From the NCBI GenBank assembly GCA_948567375.1, contig OX419759.1, forward strand, positions 40,080,593 through 40,144,592: a stretch of 64,000 nucleotides of DNA. The letters run 5' to 3'. A model generated the notes under the pieces. That model was not told the DNA's origin. It did not search any database and saw nothing but the letters and a program-made list of their open reading frames with translations. This DNA is from Lunularia cruciata (lineage: Eukaryota; Streptophyta; Marchantiopsida; Lunulariales; Lunulariaceae). A program made the position numbers and the translations under genes. Below are positions 35,694-46,830 of this stretch, in pieces (the stretch's first letter is position 1; every line of letters begins with the position of its first letter).

Positions 35694-37896
35694 TGTCATA
35701 CTTTTCTTTTCTCTCTCTAGGAACACACAGGGTGCCTAGCTTTGGACACTACAAATCAGAGGCTAGAGGTAAACCCATAATGACTTGACTGAACACACAT
35801 ATTGCCAGAACCCTCCTTTCTTGTAACTAATATTCTTGCTATCAAGAAGGGTAGTACCGGGCAATCTGACCTATAATCACAACACACACTCCTTGTCTGC
35901 TGGCCATCACTTCCAACATTACCAAGGATAAATACACAACACTCCTAGAAGGAAATTATCTAAGTGCAACGCCCGCACACCAATCCAAGCCAACGGGGCA
36001 TACAAATAGGCATACAAGCACAAAGAGGATCCAATCATAACTTAGCTATACTTTTTGTCAAAAAAGAGCTTCAGAGCCTTCTTGCTCTGTTATCAAGTTC
36101 ATTTCAACCTGTACTCCAAGCCTCCTCCCATTTGTACTTCAAATCTCAACAAATTTCTACTCCATGTGGGGATTTTCTATATCTTTTTGATAAGGAAAAC
36201 TCTGTGCAATTCTTATGAAAATAACTAATTTTTTTAGCTTGGATTCAAGTGATCTAGGATTTAATGGAAAGCTTATGAGATAAGCTTTCCAATGATATAA
36301 ATTCTTTTTCAATCAGATTACTACAACTAGCCTGACAAGCTCTCAAAGTTGACCAGGTTTTTTGCAACTTCACCCTAATTTCAAAATCCTCTTTTTAGGG
36401 TTTGCTCCTGGTTCTTGGCAAATTTTTCCCAGATTTCTAATTCAGAAATTTAATTGATCCTCAAAAACACTCTAGCAACCTAAAACTCTCAATCATAGTC
36501 ACAAGATAGGAGAATTGATATCCAATCAAGATGAAAGATAAAATTGCTCTATCGAGCTTATGACAATATTTTTAGCAAGATGTTTTGCATCGGATCTCAC
36601 TCTTCACAGATCTAGAACCAGCCAAATTTTCCATAATAGCTGGTTGTATTCTTGTCTAAACTTTTGCGAATTTTGGTAGCCTAAGACAACTCCAGTCCCT
36701 AGATGTGGATCAATTTCTGAGCTAGGCTAATTTGTGAGCTCTACAGACCCAGGTATACTTGATCCAAGACCCTGATTTCTCTTTCTGAATAATTCACATG
36801 AAAACCTTGTGCAAAGGTGCAAAATCTTTCCACCAACAACTCTGGAGATTTTCATAAGGAAATTCAAACCACAACTTGGGGAGTGACCAAAACTCCAAAC
36901 TTGGTCATTAGCTCTTCTCCAACACCTTACACCCCAAGAGCTTCAACTTCAATCAACCAGATCTGATTTGATATTAATTCAAAACTAAAGTTTCTTGTGC
37001 TCAGTACTATAAGAACTTTGTCTTCTCTCCAATCCTCTTGAAAAATAGTGAAAATGTTTCAAAAAGTTATCGCAATTGACTTCTTTGTGCTCTTGGGTAT
37101 GAATTTTACCCCCCTTGACTCAATTGATCATATTACTATCATGCTCAACTCAAATCGTGTGATTTTTATCTTCTAATTGTAGCCTGTCATCTTGTCTTTC
37201 CAATCATGTCCTTTGCTTCCCATATGGGTTCCCCAAACTCCTCCGATGGTCAAAAAACTCTAGCCTTCTCTCTAGGGACCCAATCTCTTGCACATTTGTC
37301 CTTTAGTCTTTTTACTTTATGACAAATGGACCCCACAACTCCACCTTGAAGCTTATGAGAAAAAATTTAGGCATTCCCCAACTATAGAAGGACATATATT
37401 GTCAAGTCCTAGACATTTTCATAAGTAAGCACTAGAAGGACAATAAGATCCGGGTTTCCTATCATCGACTCCACAAATACCACCCCAAAACGTGCCTCTA
37501 ACCAATCCTGTAAGTCGTCACGGTGTAAAATCTGAAGCCTGATGAGAAAAGGATTTGGGAGTGGCAGATCGGGAGCATGGGACATCTCATGCTTGAATGC
37601 TTCCTGCAATGCTCTAACACTTGCTCTCTGCTACAACTCTCACTCCCAAGGTCTTCCTCCCTCTCGAGACTCCTCAACTAAAACACCCCCGTCAAGCTCC
37701 ACTCGCCCTCATTTGTATTCATCAGAGCCCCGAAACATGATAATATTGTAACTTACGTGGCCAATCACATACATGTACATAGATAGCTCACATAGCAACA
37801 TCTCATTCATTGGATCTAGCATACAACCTACCCCACCACATGGAGATAAGCTATGATAAGTCACTTTTTACAGCCTACGCAAACCACAACACGACA
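35694..37896 (-). mobile_element. 2.2-kb solo-LTR-like insertion inside MT-gypsy copy A
   Basis: Copy C has an uninterrupted GGTGAGCGTGGGCTAC at the matching site. Copy A reads GTGAGCAT, then 2203 bases, then GCGTGGGCTAC. The insert runs TGTCATAC...CACGACA on the + strand, so both ends are TG...CA, and they form an imperfect inverted pair (TGTCATAC against TGTCGTGT). The flanking duplication is GCAT/GCGT, 4 bp, or 5 bp if the adjacent A is counted. No coding domain is found on either strand. Orientation is uncertain; the reverse reading starts TGTCGTGTTGTGG, which looks more like an LTR start. Confidence 0.65.
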
Positions 37897-40056
37897 GCGT
37901 GGGCTACTTGGATTACACCCTTGGTCCACTTGGGATGCAGCTAGAGGACATGTGGAGCTTGCAGCCAGAGTGGAGGGAGTTTTTCACACAGAGGTTGGGA
38001 TCTCTAGTGGTTGGGGGCATGACACTATTGCTCTCAAGGGCCTAGTGTAGCAGCCAGTCAATACGTCTTCCACTCCTACTACAGTTACAGAGGATACTTG
38101 GGAGCCAAATCTTGGACCCAAGCTTACTAGAGAGGAAAGATGGAGGGTTTGGAGGTTCTTGAGGAGCCACACAAGTTGTTTTGCCTTCAATATGAAGGAT
38201 CTAGGTGCTCTAAAGGGACTTGGTATGCATATTGAGTTGACCAGCAATACACCAATTTTCTAACGTCCTTATCAATATAGTGAGATGGAGAAGACATTGA
38301 TTTAGAGCCGGAGTAGTGACCTTTTTGAGGCTAGTTTGGTGGAGATTTCACATGGAGAGTATGCATCAGCAATAGTGGTTCCAGCCAAGAAGGATTTGCG
38401 TGGCAACTACACAAATAGGCAGATGTATTGAGATTACTGTCCTATCAACCAACAGACCAAGGCTGATCAGTATCCCATGCCTACACTAGAGGAGGAATTT
38501 GATGCGATTGGGCATGCAAAGGTCTTCAGTACTTTAGATCTTCAAGCGGGATATCATCAGTTTCCAATCAGGGAGGAAGATAAGTCCAAGACAACATTTT
38601 GAGCTATTGATCCTCACGGCAAGGATGTGGTATATCAGTGGAGGTTCTTACCAGTTGGGTTAAAGAATGCTCTCGCTGAGTTCCAGAGGGTCATGGATAG
38701 GATCCTAGCTGGATTGGATTTTGCTCAGTGCTATATTGATGACATTTTGGTCTATAGCACTACTATGGAGGAGCATGAGAGATAGTTGTTGGAGGAGTTT
38801 GAGAGGTTGAGATCTCATGGACTCAAATTATATCTTGGGAAGTGTAGGTTCTTCCATGAGCAAGTTCAGTATTTAGGTCACACTATCTACCCTGGAAAAC
38901 TTGGTGTTCAACAGACCAAGGTGGAGGCTATTGCATGTATTCCTTGGCCTACGGATGTGAGCAGAGTGCAAGCATTCCTTGGGTTGGCAAACTTCTATCA
39001 CCACTATGTTAGAGGATTTAGTGCCATTGCCAAGGCCTTGACAAAGCTAACCAAGCTTACACAGGAGTGGTGTTAGGGAGATGAGCAAGAGAGAGCTTTT
39101 GTAGAGCTCAAGGAGAGGTTGACATCTATTTTTATTTTGAGAAGACTGATCAGACGATGACCATTTCAGGTTCATACTGATTGGAGTATGTTGAGGCTTG
39201 AAGCGGTGCTCACCCAGCATGATGATGAGGGGGAGGAGTTTGTGGTGGCCTATGCTAGTCACTCCAACAATTCAGCAAAGGTGAAGTATAGTTCATGTAA
39301 GGGAGAGTGCTTGGCAGCAATTTGGGCAATAGCACATTTTCGATGTTACCTATTTGGTAAACCCTTCACTCTCATCATTGATCATTAGCCACTTAAGTGG
39401 TGGATGGACTCCAACAAGCTTTCAGGGATGCTTGCACGATAGGCTCTGATTTGACAAGAGTATGATTTCATAATTGTTCACAGAACTGGAGTGGTGAATC
39501 GTGATGCAAATGGGTTGAGTAGAAACCCATGTCCTAGCCAACAAGATTAGATCGGAGCACGTTGGCATGGTGAGACAAATGAGGAGATGGTGGCAGGTTG
39601 GCATGCATCAGCCTTTTTGTGTATATTTTTAGAGGCTTTGGTGGTATCTCTCTTAACGCATACAGGAGGAGTTATTGAGGTCATAGATATAGAGAGTGAA
39701 GATATTAATACAGTTCAGCGAGACATTCATGATGATGTCTAAGTGATGGACTATCTTTGCAGTAGTGTTGTGGGTGGCACTATTGGGGCCAAGGAGAGAG
39801 ACCGTGTTCTTCAGCAAGTCAAATGGTTCATATTGGAAGGCAAACACCTTTTGTGTGTATGGGAGGATGGTAGAGTGCGAGTAGTACCACTTCCATCTTA
39901 GAGATCACATTTGGTCCATCATGCTCATGAGGAGCTAGGACATTTTGGAGTAAAGCATACATATAGCTTACTCAAGAGTCATTATTGGTGGCATGGTATG
40001 CAGACCAAGGTATAGCAGTTTGCTGCTAGATGTGTGGTTTGTCACCGAGTTAGAGC
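37897..40056 (+). pseudogene. Reverse transcriptase, RNase H and truncated integrase, MT-gypsy copy A
   Basis: After the linker (LGLHPWSTWDAARGHVEL) the RT domain shows LVEISHGEYASAIVVPAKKD at about 38.34 kb, FSTLDLQAGYHQF near 38.53 kb, GLKNALAEFQRVMDRIL near 38.66 kb and the catalytic YIDDILVYS near 38.74 kb. The RNase H connection ACIPWPTDVSRVQAFLGLAN is at 38.93 kb. Next come VHTDWSMLRLEAVLT and VAYASHSNNSAKVKYSSCKG. The integrase zinc-binding region HAHEELGHFGVK...CVVCHRVRA ends abruptly at 40056, where gypsy-2 begins. The integrase core and PHD finger are missing. About a dozen TAG or TGA stops occur, mostly at former CAG, CGA or TGG codons. Confidence 0.75.
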
Positions 40057-40119
40057 TGTAACACCCATTTGTGCATGTGTGTGGTATTATGATACTTAGC
40101 TTGGTATTACAAGTACTTA
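40057..40119 (+). repeat. Truncated 5' LTR of gypsy-2
   Basis: The 63 bases from TGTAACACCC to ACAAGTACTTA match the start of the 3' LTR at 44046 with a few transitions. After this the sequence switches to gag coding DNA. Confidence 0.75.
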
Positions 40120-40126
40120 GTAATAC

Positions 40127-41800
40127 TTGATATTACAAGTACAAGATTTTGTGGGAGTGTTGAGACCACAAATAAGAAACAAGGTGAGATATGAGAAACC
40201 TTCTTCCAAGGTTGAAGCTATCAAGATCATAATTCGTATGGAGGAGAGTTTGGAAGGGGATGAGAGTGATTTGGTAGTGAAAGAGGTTGTGCATCCTCCT
40301 CAAGGCTACAAGTATGGTGGAACTTCTGATACTTTGGTGACAAGGGTTGCACCACAAGTAGTAGTTGCTCCAATTCTTGCACCTCTACCAAAGGATCCAC
40401 TTGAAACCATCACAGAACAACTTGCGGATCTCAAGATCAATGTGGTGCAACTATAGGAGAAGAGAGAGGTAGATCAGAATATAGGGAGAGGGCCTAGGAG
40501 TTATGGAAACTATCCATATAGAGGAGGCCAACCAGCCAAAAATTTCAATGATAGAAATTGTTTTGGTTGTGGAGGAAGAGGCCATATCCAAAGGAATTGC
40601 CCAAATTCTACTTACCATGGAGGAAGGGGTTATGAGAGAGCCAATAGAAGGAAAGAGGGAGGTAGTGAAACCCAAATGGCTCCTAATCCAAAAGAAGGTA
40701 AGGAGATAGCATCCATAGATGTGGTTGAGAGCAAGTATGAGAAGAGAGAGTGCTCAAACTCCAAGGGTCTTAATTTGGAGCTTTTGGCACAAGAGAAGAA
40801 GAGAGCTCGTTTTGCAGAGGATGTTTATTCTTCTCAAGGATTTACTCCAAGCAAGGATACTCCTATATCTACTAGGAGCACTTGCACCTCTACACTATCA
40901 ACAACAAAGACTCTAAGGAAGAAGTTGGGGATGGAGGATTTTTGGATTTCAAAGCAATTGTGGAACTACAATGTGTTGGAAGATGTTGGTAGCCACAAGG
41001 CTAACATCACTGTGAGCCAATTGATTGCTTTGAACCCTACCTTGAGAAAAGAGCTTAGAGGTAGTTTGAGTTCTACAAGGAGCAAGAGGAAGAAGGAGGC
41101 AAAAGCTCCAATATCAATGGGAGTGGTGGATGCCAAGCAAGCATCATGGGAGACTTGTGAATATGCCTCCAAGATTGATGTAAGAGTGAACGGTCACAAC
41201 ATCAAGGATGCATTGGTTGATGGAGGATCAGTAGTGAATGCCATGTCAGAAAGGTTGATGAAGAAGTTGGGTATGATACCCTCATGACCTTCAAAATTTG
41301 TGGTGAGCATGGCAAACAAGCAACAAGTTCGACCAATAGGAGTGATGGATAAAGTGGTAGTTTTAGTTATGGGAGTTCAAAATCTCATGACTTTCCAAGT
41401 CTTGAAGGATTCAAGCTATGACTTACTTCTTGGGAGGCCAAGGTTGAGAGCAACACACACAATTGATTGATGGCACAAAGGGTACTTGAGGATTGGGCCA
41501 TCAAACCATAGAGTCACAGTTCATTTGACTAACACCACCAACACTTCACATTTAGATACACCATCTTCTGATTATTGGGAATCAAATTCTGAAGACGGAG
41601 CATTAGGTGTGGATACAAGCATGGAAGAGGAGACTTCCACGGAGGAGGATAAATCTGAATCTGATTCAGATGTGTATCCTTTGTGTGCTATGGAGGAGAA
41701 GGTGAGATTTGAGGAGATTTTCCGCAAGTTCATCCATGTGTTTGCTTTCAATTACAAGGATTTGAAGAAAGTCACTTGGAGGAGCACAAGATAGAGTGGG
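40127..41800 (+). pseudogene. Gypsy-2 gag (C-terminal part) and protease
   Basis: The gag piece includes EEKREVDQN and the zinc knuckle CFGCGGRGHIQRNC (CX2CX4HX4C) at about 40.56 kb, after an in-frame TAG at 40.456 kb. A long open frame at 40676-41287 carries a Lys/Glu-rich linker and then the aspartic protease block IKDALVDGGSVVNAMSERL at about 41.21 kb; the D-G-G-S form of the active site is common in some plant gypsy lineages. Past a stop at 41.285 kb come VLVMGVQNLMTFQVL and LLLGRPRL. A Ser/Glu-rich spacer follows at 41.55-41.7 kb, and FRKFIHVFAFNYKDLKKV leads into the RT. Confidence 0.7.
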
Positions 41801-41859
41801 AGTCACATGCAAGACCAATCCGCAAAAGCAACATTGCATTAGCCCACCAATATCTTTGG

Positions 41860-43070
41860 TTGTGAAGGAGTAGATTGATAAGCTCAAGGAGGCCGGATTT
41901 ATCTTTGAGGTGGAGAATTCAGAATGGGTGTGTCCAATTGTGATTGTGAAGAAAAAGAATGGCAAGCTTTGGGTATGTGTGGATTACAAGAAGCTCAATG
42001 CTATTACCAAGAAGAACTACTACCCATTGCTATTCATTGATGAGATCTTGGAGGAGGTTGTAGGTCATGAGAGGTACAGTTTTGGAGATGGTTATAGTGG
42101 ATATAACAAAATCAAGATTGCACCAGAGCATCAACAACTCACCACATTCACCACACCTTGGGGAACTTATGCTTTAAGGTCATGCCTTTTGGGCTTTACA
42201 ATGCTCCAGCCACATTCCAACGGTTCATGAACAAGGTATTTGAACCTTTCATTGGGAAATTTGTGAGAGACTTCATTGATGACTTTTGTGTCCATGGGAG
42301 CAAGGAGGATCACTTTGAGCACCTAATCAAGGTCTTGCAACGCTTGGATGAGGCAAATGCATCACTCAACTCAGAGAAGTGCATTTTTGGATGTGAAGAA
42401 GGTCTACTTTTGGGGCACATCATCTCCAAGGATGGAATAGCAGTTGATCTTGAGAAGGTGAGGAACATCTCAGACCTTCCATTCCCTTCAAGCTTGACAA
42501 AGTTTTGCCAATTCATGGGGATGGTTGGATACTATAGGAGGTTCATCTTCTCATTTTCCAACAAGGCTTATGCATTGACCATCTACATGAAGAAGGGTGT
42601 AGATTACATGGTGATTTTGGAGGACAAGAAGGCTCTCAAAGCTTCTGAGGAGCTCAAGCAATCCCTTGTTGTAGCTCCAATTCTTGCTAAACCTGATTGG
42701 AGTAAACCTTTCATGCTCTACACTGATGCTTCTAATGTAGCTATAGGATGCACTCTTAGTCAATAAGACCAAGATGAGCATAATCATCCAATAGCTTATG
42801 TGCTAGTAGGCAGATGGTTTCAATAGAAAAGAACTACTTTGTCATAGAGAGAGAAGGGTTGGCAGTGATCTTTGGTCTCAAGAAGTTTAGACAATACTTG
42901 ATTGGAGGGAAAGCCACCATTGTCACGGATCACAAGGCTTTGAAGTACATCTTCAACAAGTTTAATGTTGAAGGGAGACTAGCAAGGTGGATGATACTCT
43001 TGTCTAAGTATGACTACACCATTGAGGATAGGCCAGGAAAGAAACATGCAAATGCTAATTTGTTATTTAG
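41860..43070 (+). pseudogene. Gypsy-2 reverse transcriptase and RNase H
   Basis: The RT begins near AGFIFEVENSEWVCPIVIVK at 41.89 kb, then CVDYKKLNAITKKNYYP and GYSGYNKIKIAPE. A one-base loss near 42.17 kb shifts the frame before VMPFGLYNAPATFQRFMN. The catalytic block is FIDDFCVHGSKEDH at about 42.275 kb, the LNSEKC block lies near 42.37 kb and GMVGYYRRFIFSF near 42.52 kb. RNase H is seen as PFMLYTDASNVAIG at 42.71 kb, interrupted by a TAG at 42.766 kb. The frame resumes with EKNYFVIEREGLAVIFGLKK, then TIVTDHKALKYIF and ARWMILLSKYDYTIEDRPGK. Confidence 0.75.
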
Positions 43071-44030
43071 AGCCTATGATCATGATAGAGATGAGCCAGT
43101 GGATGATTCCTTCCTAGATGACGAGGTCATGACAATCTCAGTCACACAAGAGGTTCCAATGGAGTACAAGGAAATTGTGGATTTTGTGACAAGAGGTAAC
43201 TATCTAGAAGGAGTGTATGCTAGGGAGAGGAAGGCCCTTGCATCAAGATCTAGACCTTACACAATGGTGGAGGATATTCTTTTTCACCAAGGAGCAGATG
43301 GTCTACTTCAAAGAGCAGTGGGTAAGGAAGAGTCTATCCTACTCATAAAGGAGTTTCATGAAGGTTTAGTATGTGGAGGACACTTTGCAAGAAAGGTGAC
43401 TGCTTTCAAGGTTCTAGATGCATGTTACCATTGGAGAGGGGTTTTCAAGGATTGTCTTGATTATTGCAAAACTTGTCATGTTTGTCAAGCTTTTGCTAGA
43501 AAATCTACTTCCACTCCACCACTTAGATCCATTTGATTGCTAGGACCTTTTCAAAAGTGGAGAATTGATTTTGTAGGTCCTCTCAATAGAACCCCAAGGA
43601 ACAATCGGTACATTGTGGTAGTTACTGATTACCTTCCTAAGTGGGTTGAGGCTAGACCATTGAGGGACAAGAATGAAGATGAAGTAGGAGGAGAGCTATG
43701 AGAATCATCCACTAGCTCACCTCCATCATGAGGAGAGCTATGAGAAGAGGCAAGGCAAGAAGGAGAATGCTTTCCAAAAAAGGAGAGCTATGAGAAGAGG
43801 CAAGGCAAGAAGAAGGTGGAGCCTTTCAAAGAAGGTGATTGGGTAATGTTGTTTGATTCCATTCGATTCAAGAGAGTGCAAAAGAAGTCATAGTGGAGAA
43901 GGTGTGGAGCAATGAAACCTATGATCTCAAGGAGTTGGGAGGAAGACACTTTGATAGGATTAATCATGATAAGTTGAAGATGGACCATAGAAGGTAGAGA
44001 GACCTTCACTTTGAGGACAAAGTGAAAACT
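43071..44030 (+). pseudogene. Gypsy-2 integrase with most of the catalytic core deleted
   Basis: The zinc-binding region is clear: HEGLVCGGHFARKVT, then YHWRGVFKDCLDYC and CHVCQAFARK near 43.36-43.5 kb. The first catalytic Asp is in WRIDFVGPLN near 43.56 kb, followed by VVVTDYLPKWVEARPL. At about 43.68 kb the core breaks off, so the second Asp and the Glu are missing, and the sequence passes through three short copies of GGAGAGCTATGAGAAGAGGC (43.69-43.80 kb). The C-terminal part resumes with KKKVEPFKEGDWVMLFDS. The protein could not integrate DNA. Confidence 0.7.
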
Positions 44031-44032
44031 CA

Positions 44033-44045
44033 GTCCGGGGGTAAA
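44033..44045 (+). other. Polypurine tract of gypsy-2
   Basis: GTCCGGGGGTAAA directly precedes the 3' LTR start TGTAACACCC at 44046, the expected site for second-strand priming. Confidence 0.6.
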
Positions 44046-44446
44046 TGTAACACCCATTTGTGCATGTGTGTGGTATTGTGATATTTAGCTTGGTATTACA
44101 AGTACTTAAGAGAGATTATATATATAGAGATAAAGGATGGTTCTATATTAGTCACGGTGTCGGGGAAATTGTTTGGCCTCGAGAGTGCACCGAGCACCTG
44201 GCTGCTTGTGCTTAGTTTGCCGTTATTGTAGTTGATTTAGAGTTTCTCGTAGACTATCATTCTCTTCCTATTCCTGGTGTGTTGGAAATTTCAGCTCTAT
44301 AAAATTTTGGGTTTTCCTTTGTTTCCTAATGTTGGGCTTCTCGAGGGTTTGTGTTTGTCTTTGGCCTTCGCAAAACTGGCTAGTTCATGCAGGTTCTTCT
44401 ACGGTTTTGGACCCGACGGTCCCTAAGAAGGGCTGGGAATTTCACA
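44046..44446 (+). repeat. 3' LTR of gypsy-2
   Basis: Starts TGTAACACCCATTTGTGC after a purine tract and is taken to end at GGGAATTTCACA. The start is proven by the matching fragments at 40057 and 54316. The end is inferred from the CA dinucleotide only, since no complete second LTR is present to compare. No target duplication was found. Confidence 0.6.
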
Positions 44447-44819
44447 AATAACAAATAGTATTCTATTTGGCTCAACCCGACACCCAGACTACTGAATCAA
44501 ACCATTTATATAGACGGACTAAGAGCTCCTAAAATGGAACTTCCTTGATGCTAGTCACAGATCAAACACACCATTTTCTCAGGATTTGTCATTCATAAAA
44601 TTTCAGCTGCAAGGTTCACAATGTTGGAAAAGCCAACCAACTCCAGTTCATACAGTGTCTGCACTAAATTATGACAGAAAATCATTTCAGCTGGCACCTT
44701 CACCCACACTCTGTCCAATAACAGTAAAGACGACTCACCTTCTTCCTTCACCTCCCAGCAGCACTCCCATCAATGCTTTCTCCTTTGAAAACCCTCACAA
44801 AGATCCACTGAAAACCCTT
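44447..44819. other. Spacer between gypsy-2 and satellite
   Basis: No gene or domain is seen. The sequence becomes gradually richer in CT on the + strand towards the satellite. It does not match MT-gypsy copy A, so copy A does not continue here. Confidence 0.4.
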
Positions 44820-46830
44820 GTTCAGCCTCCCCTTCTCTAAATCTTGCAACCACTCCTCGCAAAGCTCATATGGTATTTTCTTGAAAGCTCTCTACCGTCC
44901 TTTCCCAAAAAACCTCTGTCTTTCTCGAAAGTTCCTGCAAACTTCTCTCTTGAAACTCCTTTGGCATTTCCCGAAACTGCCAGTCCTTCTCACTGTGAAG
45001 AACTCAACTCCTGCCCAACCTTGCCAACTTCCCTCTCGAAATCCTCTGGCATTTCCCGAACTGTCAGCCCCTCTCACTTTTGATAATTCTCAATATGAAG
45101 AACTCAACTCCTGCCAACTCTTCTCTTGAAAACTTCCCCTGTCATTTCCCGAAACTGTCAGCCCTTCTCACTGTGAAGAACTCAACTCCTGCCCAACCTT
45201 GCCAACTTCCCTCTCGAAATCCTTTGGCATTTCCCGAACTGTCAGCCCTTCTCACTTTTGATAATTCTCCTTGTCAAGAACTCCTGCCCACTCTTCTCCT
45301 GAAAACCTCCCCTGTCATTTCCTAAAAACTTCCTGCCCAACCTTGTTAACTTCCCTCTCGAAAATCCTCTGTCATTTCCCAAAAACTTCCTTGTCCTTTC
45401 TTCTCAAAGTTTTGTACAACTTCTCTCAAAAATCTTTGTCTCTCTCAAAAATTTTCCCGGAAATCCTTGTCTCTCTCAAAATTTTCTGCAAACTTCTCTA
45501 TCAAAAATCCTCTGGCATTTCCCAAAAACTGTCTGCACTTCATCACTTTCGATTATTCTCCTTGTCAAGAACTCCTGCACACTCTTCTCCTAAAAACCTC
45601 CCCTGTCATTTCCCAAAAACTTCCTACCCAACCTTGTCAACTTCCCTCTCAAAAATCCTCTGGCCTTCTCACTGTGAAGAACTCAACTCTTGCCAATTCT
45701 TCTCTTGAAAACTTTCCCTGTCATTTCCCGAAACTGTCAGCCCTTCTCTCTCGAAATCCTGCAACCACTCCTTGTCAAGCTCATCTAGCATTCTCCCCAA
45801 AACTCTCTACTGTCCAGCCCTCATCTCTCTAAATCCTGCAACCACTCCTTATCAAGCTCATCTGGCATTTTCCCAAAAACTCTCTACTGTCCAGCCCTCA
45901 TCTATCTCGAATTTTCATACCCTGTTCGCATGTGCACTTCCGCAAGACTTTCTCTGAAAACCCTTTGTCAACTTCTCTCTCAAAAATCCTCTGGCACTTT
46001 CTCACTGTGAAGAACTCAACTCCTGCAAATTCTTCTCTTGAAAACTTTCCCTATCATTTCCCGAAACTGTCAGCCCTCCTCTCTCTAAATCCTGCAACTA
46101 CTCCTTGTCAAGCTCATCTAGCATTTTCCCAAAAACTCTCTAGTGCCCAGCCCTCATCTCTCAAAATCCTGCAACCACTCCTTATCAAGCTCATCTGGCA
46201 TTTTCCCAAAAACTCTCTACTGTCCAGCCCTCATTTGTCTCGAATTTTCATACCCTGTCTGCATGTGCACTCCCGCAAGACTTTCTTTGAAAACCCTCTG
46301 TCAACTTCTCTCTCAAAAATCCTTTGGCACTTTCTCAAAACTGTCAGCCCTCATCTTTTGATAATTCTCCCTGTCTAGAACTCAACTCCTACTTAACCTT
46401 GCCAACTTCCTTCTCCAAAATCCTCTGGCCCTTTCCCTCCGAAAACCCTACTGTCTTCTCTCAAAAATTCCTGCCAACTTCTCTCTTTTGAAACTCCTCT
46501 CCTCATTTCCTCAAACTTCCTGTCCAACCTTGTCCACTTCCCTCTTGAAAACTCCTCTCCTCATTTCCCAAAATCCTTGTCTCTCTCGAAAATCCTTTGG
46601 CATTTTCTGAAAACCCTACTCCTTTCTTCTCTCAAAAATTCCTGCAACTTCTCTCTAAAATCCTCAAAATCCTCTGCCATTTTCTGAAACTGTCAGCCCT
46701 TCCTCACTTTTGATTATTCTCCTTGTCAAGAACTCTTGCACACTCTTCTCCTGAAAACCTCCCCTGTCATTTCCCAAAAACTTATTGTCCAACCCTCCTC
46801 ACTTTTTCCCGAAACAAGGTAGCAAAACCA
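44820..46830 (+). repeat. Degenerate pyrimidine-rich satellite, ~2 kb
   Basis: Short modules recur in shuffled order: CATTTCCCGAAACTGTCAGC, CTTCTCACTGTGAAGAACTC, AACTCCTGCCAACTTC, CTTCCCTCTCGAAATCCTC, AAAACTCTCTACTGTCCAGC. The clearest order is an alternation of two module types, with CATTTCCCGAA at about 44968, 45049, 45143 and 45229, i.e. a higher-order period of about 175-180 bp. Long open frames here (for example 45932-46378) are a side effect of the low frequency of stops in such DNA and are not genes. Confidence 0.65.

Larger units (their letters stand above)
30408..40056 (+). mobile_element. MT-gypsy copy A: Ty3/gypsy with DNA methyltransferase domain (decayed, truncated)
   Basis: Order on the + strand: partial 5' LTR, primer site, gag, protease, cytosine-5 methyltransferase, linker, reverse transcriptase, RNase H and integrase N-terminus. 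The integrase is cut at 40056 by the start of gypsy-2. The 5' LTR lacks its first part: the family's LTR should begin TGTGGCACTTTAG, but here the sequence joins unrelated DNA just before TTGTCACACCATTTG. The linker before the reverse transcriptase carries a 2.2-kb foreign insertion (35694-37896). The frame has dozens of stops, nearly all TAG where copies B or C keep CAG. It is an old dead copy, but useful because it retains some codons that are stops in copy C. Confidence 0.8.
40057..44446 (+). mobile_element. Gypsy-2: second Ty3/gypsy element, deleted at the 5' side and in integrase
   Basis: A fragment of LTR (40057-40119) is followed at once by gag, then protease, RT, RNase H, integrase and a full-looking 3' LTR (44046-44446) preceded by a purine-rich tract. 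The 5' LTR remainder, primer site and N-terminal gag are missing, apparently lost between short ATTACAAGTAC repeats at 40.11-40.14 kb. The element interrupts MT-gypsy copy A, but copy A does not resume after 44446, so its 3' portion was lost or the junction was rearranged. It lacks the methyltransferase and PHD modules. The lineage within Ty3/gypsy is uncertain; no chromodomain is seen. Confidence 0.75.

Noticed and set aside
45932..46378. A 148-codon + strand frame in the satellite
   Set aside because: It is built of repeated modules and its amino-acid sequence repeats the modules in several frames; no domain.
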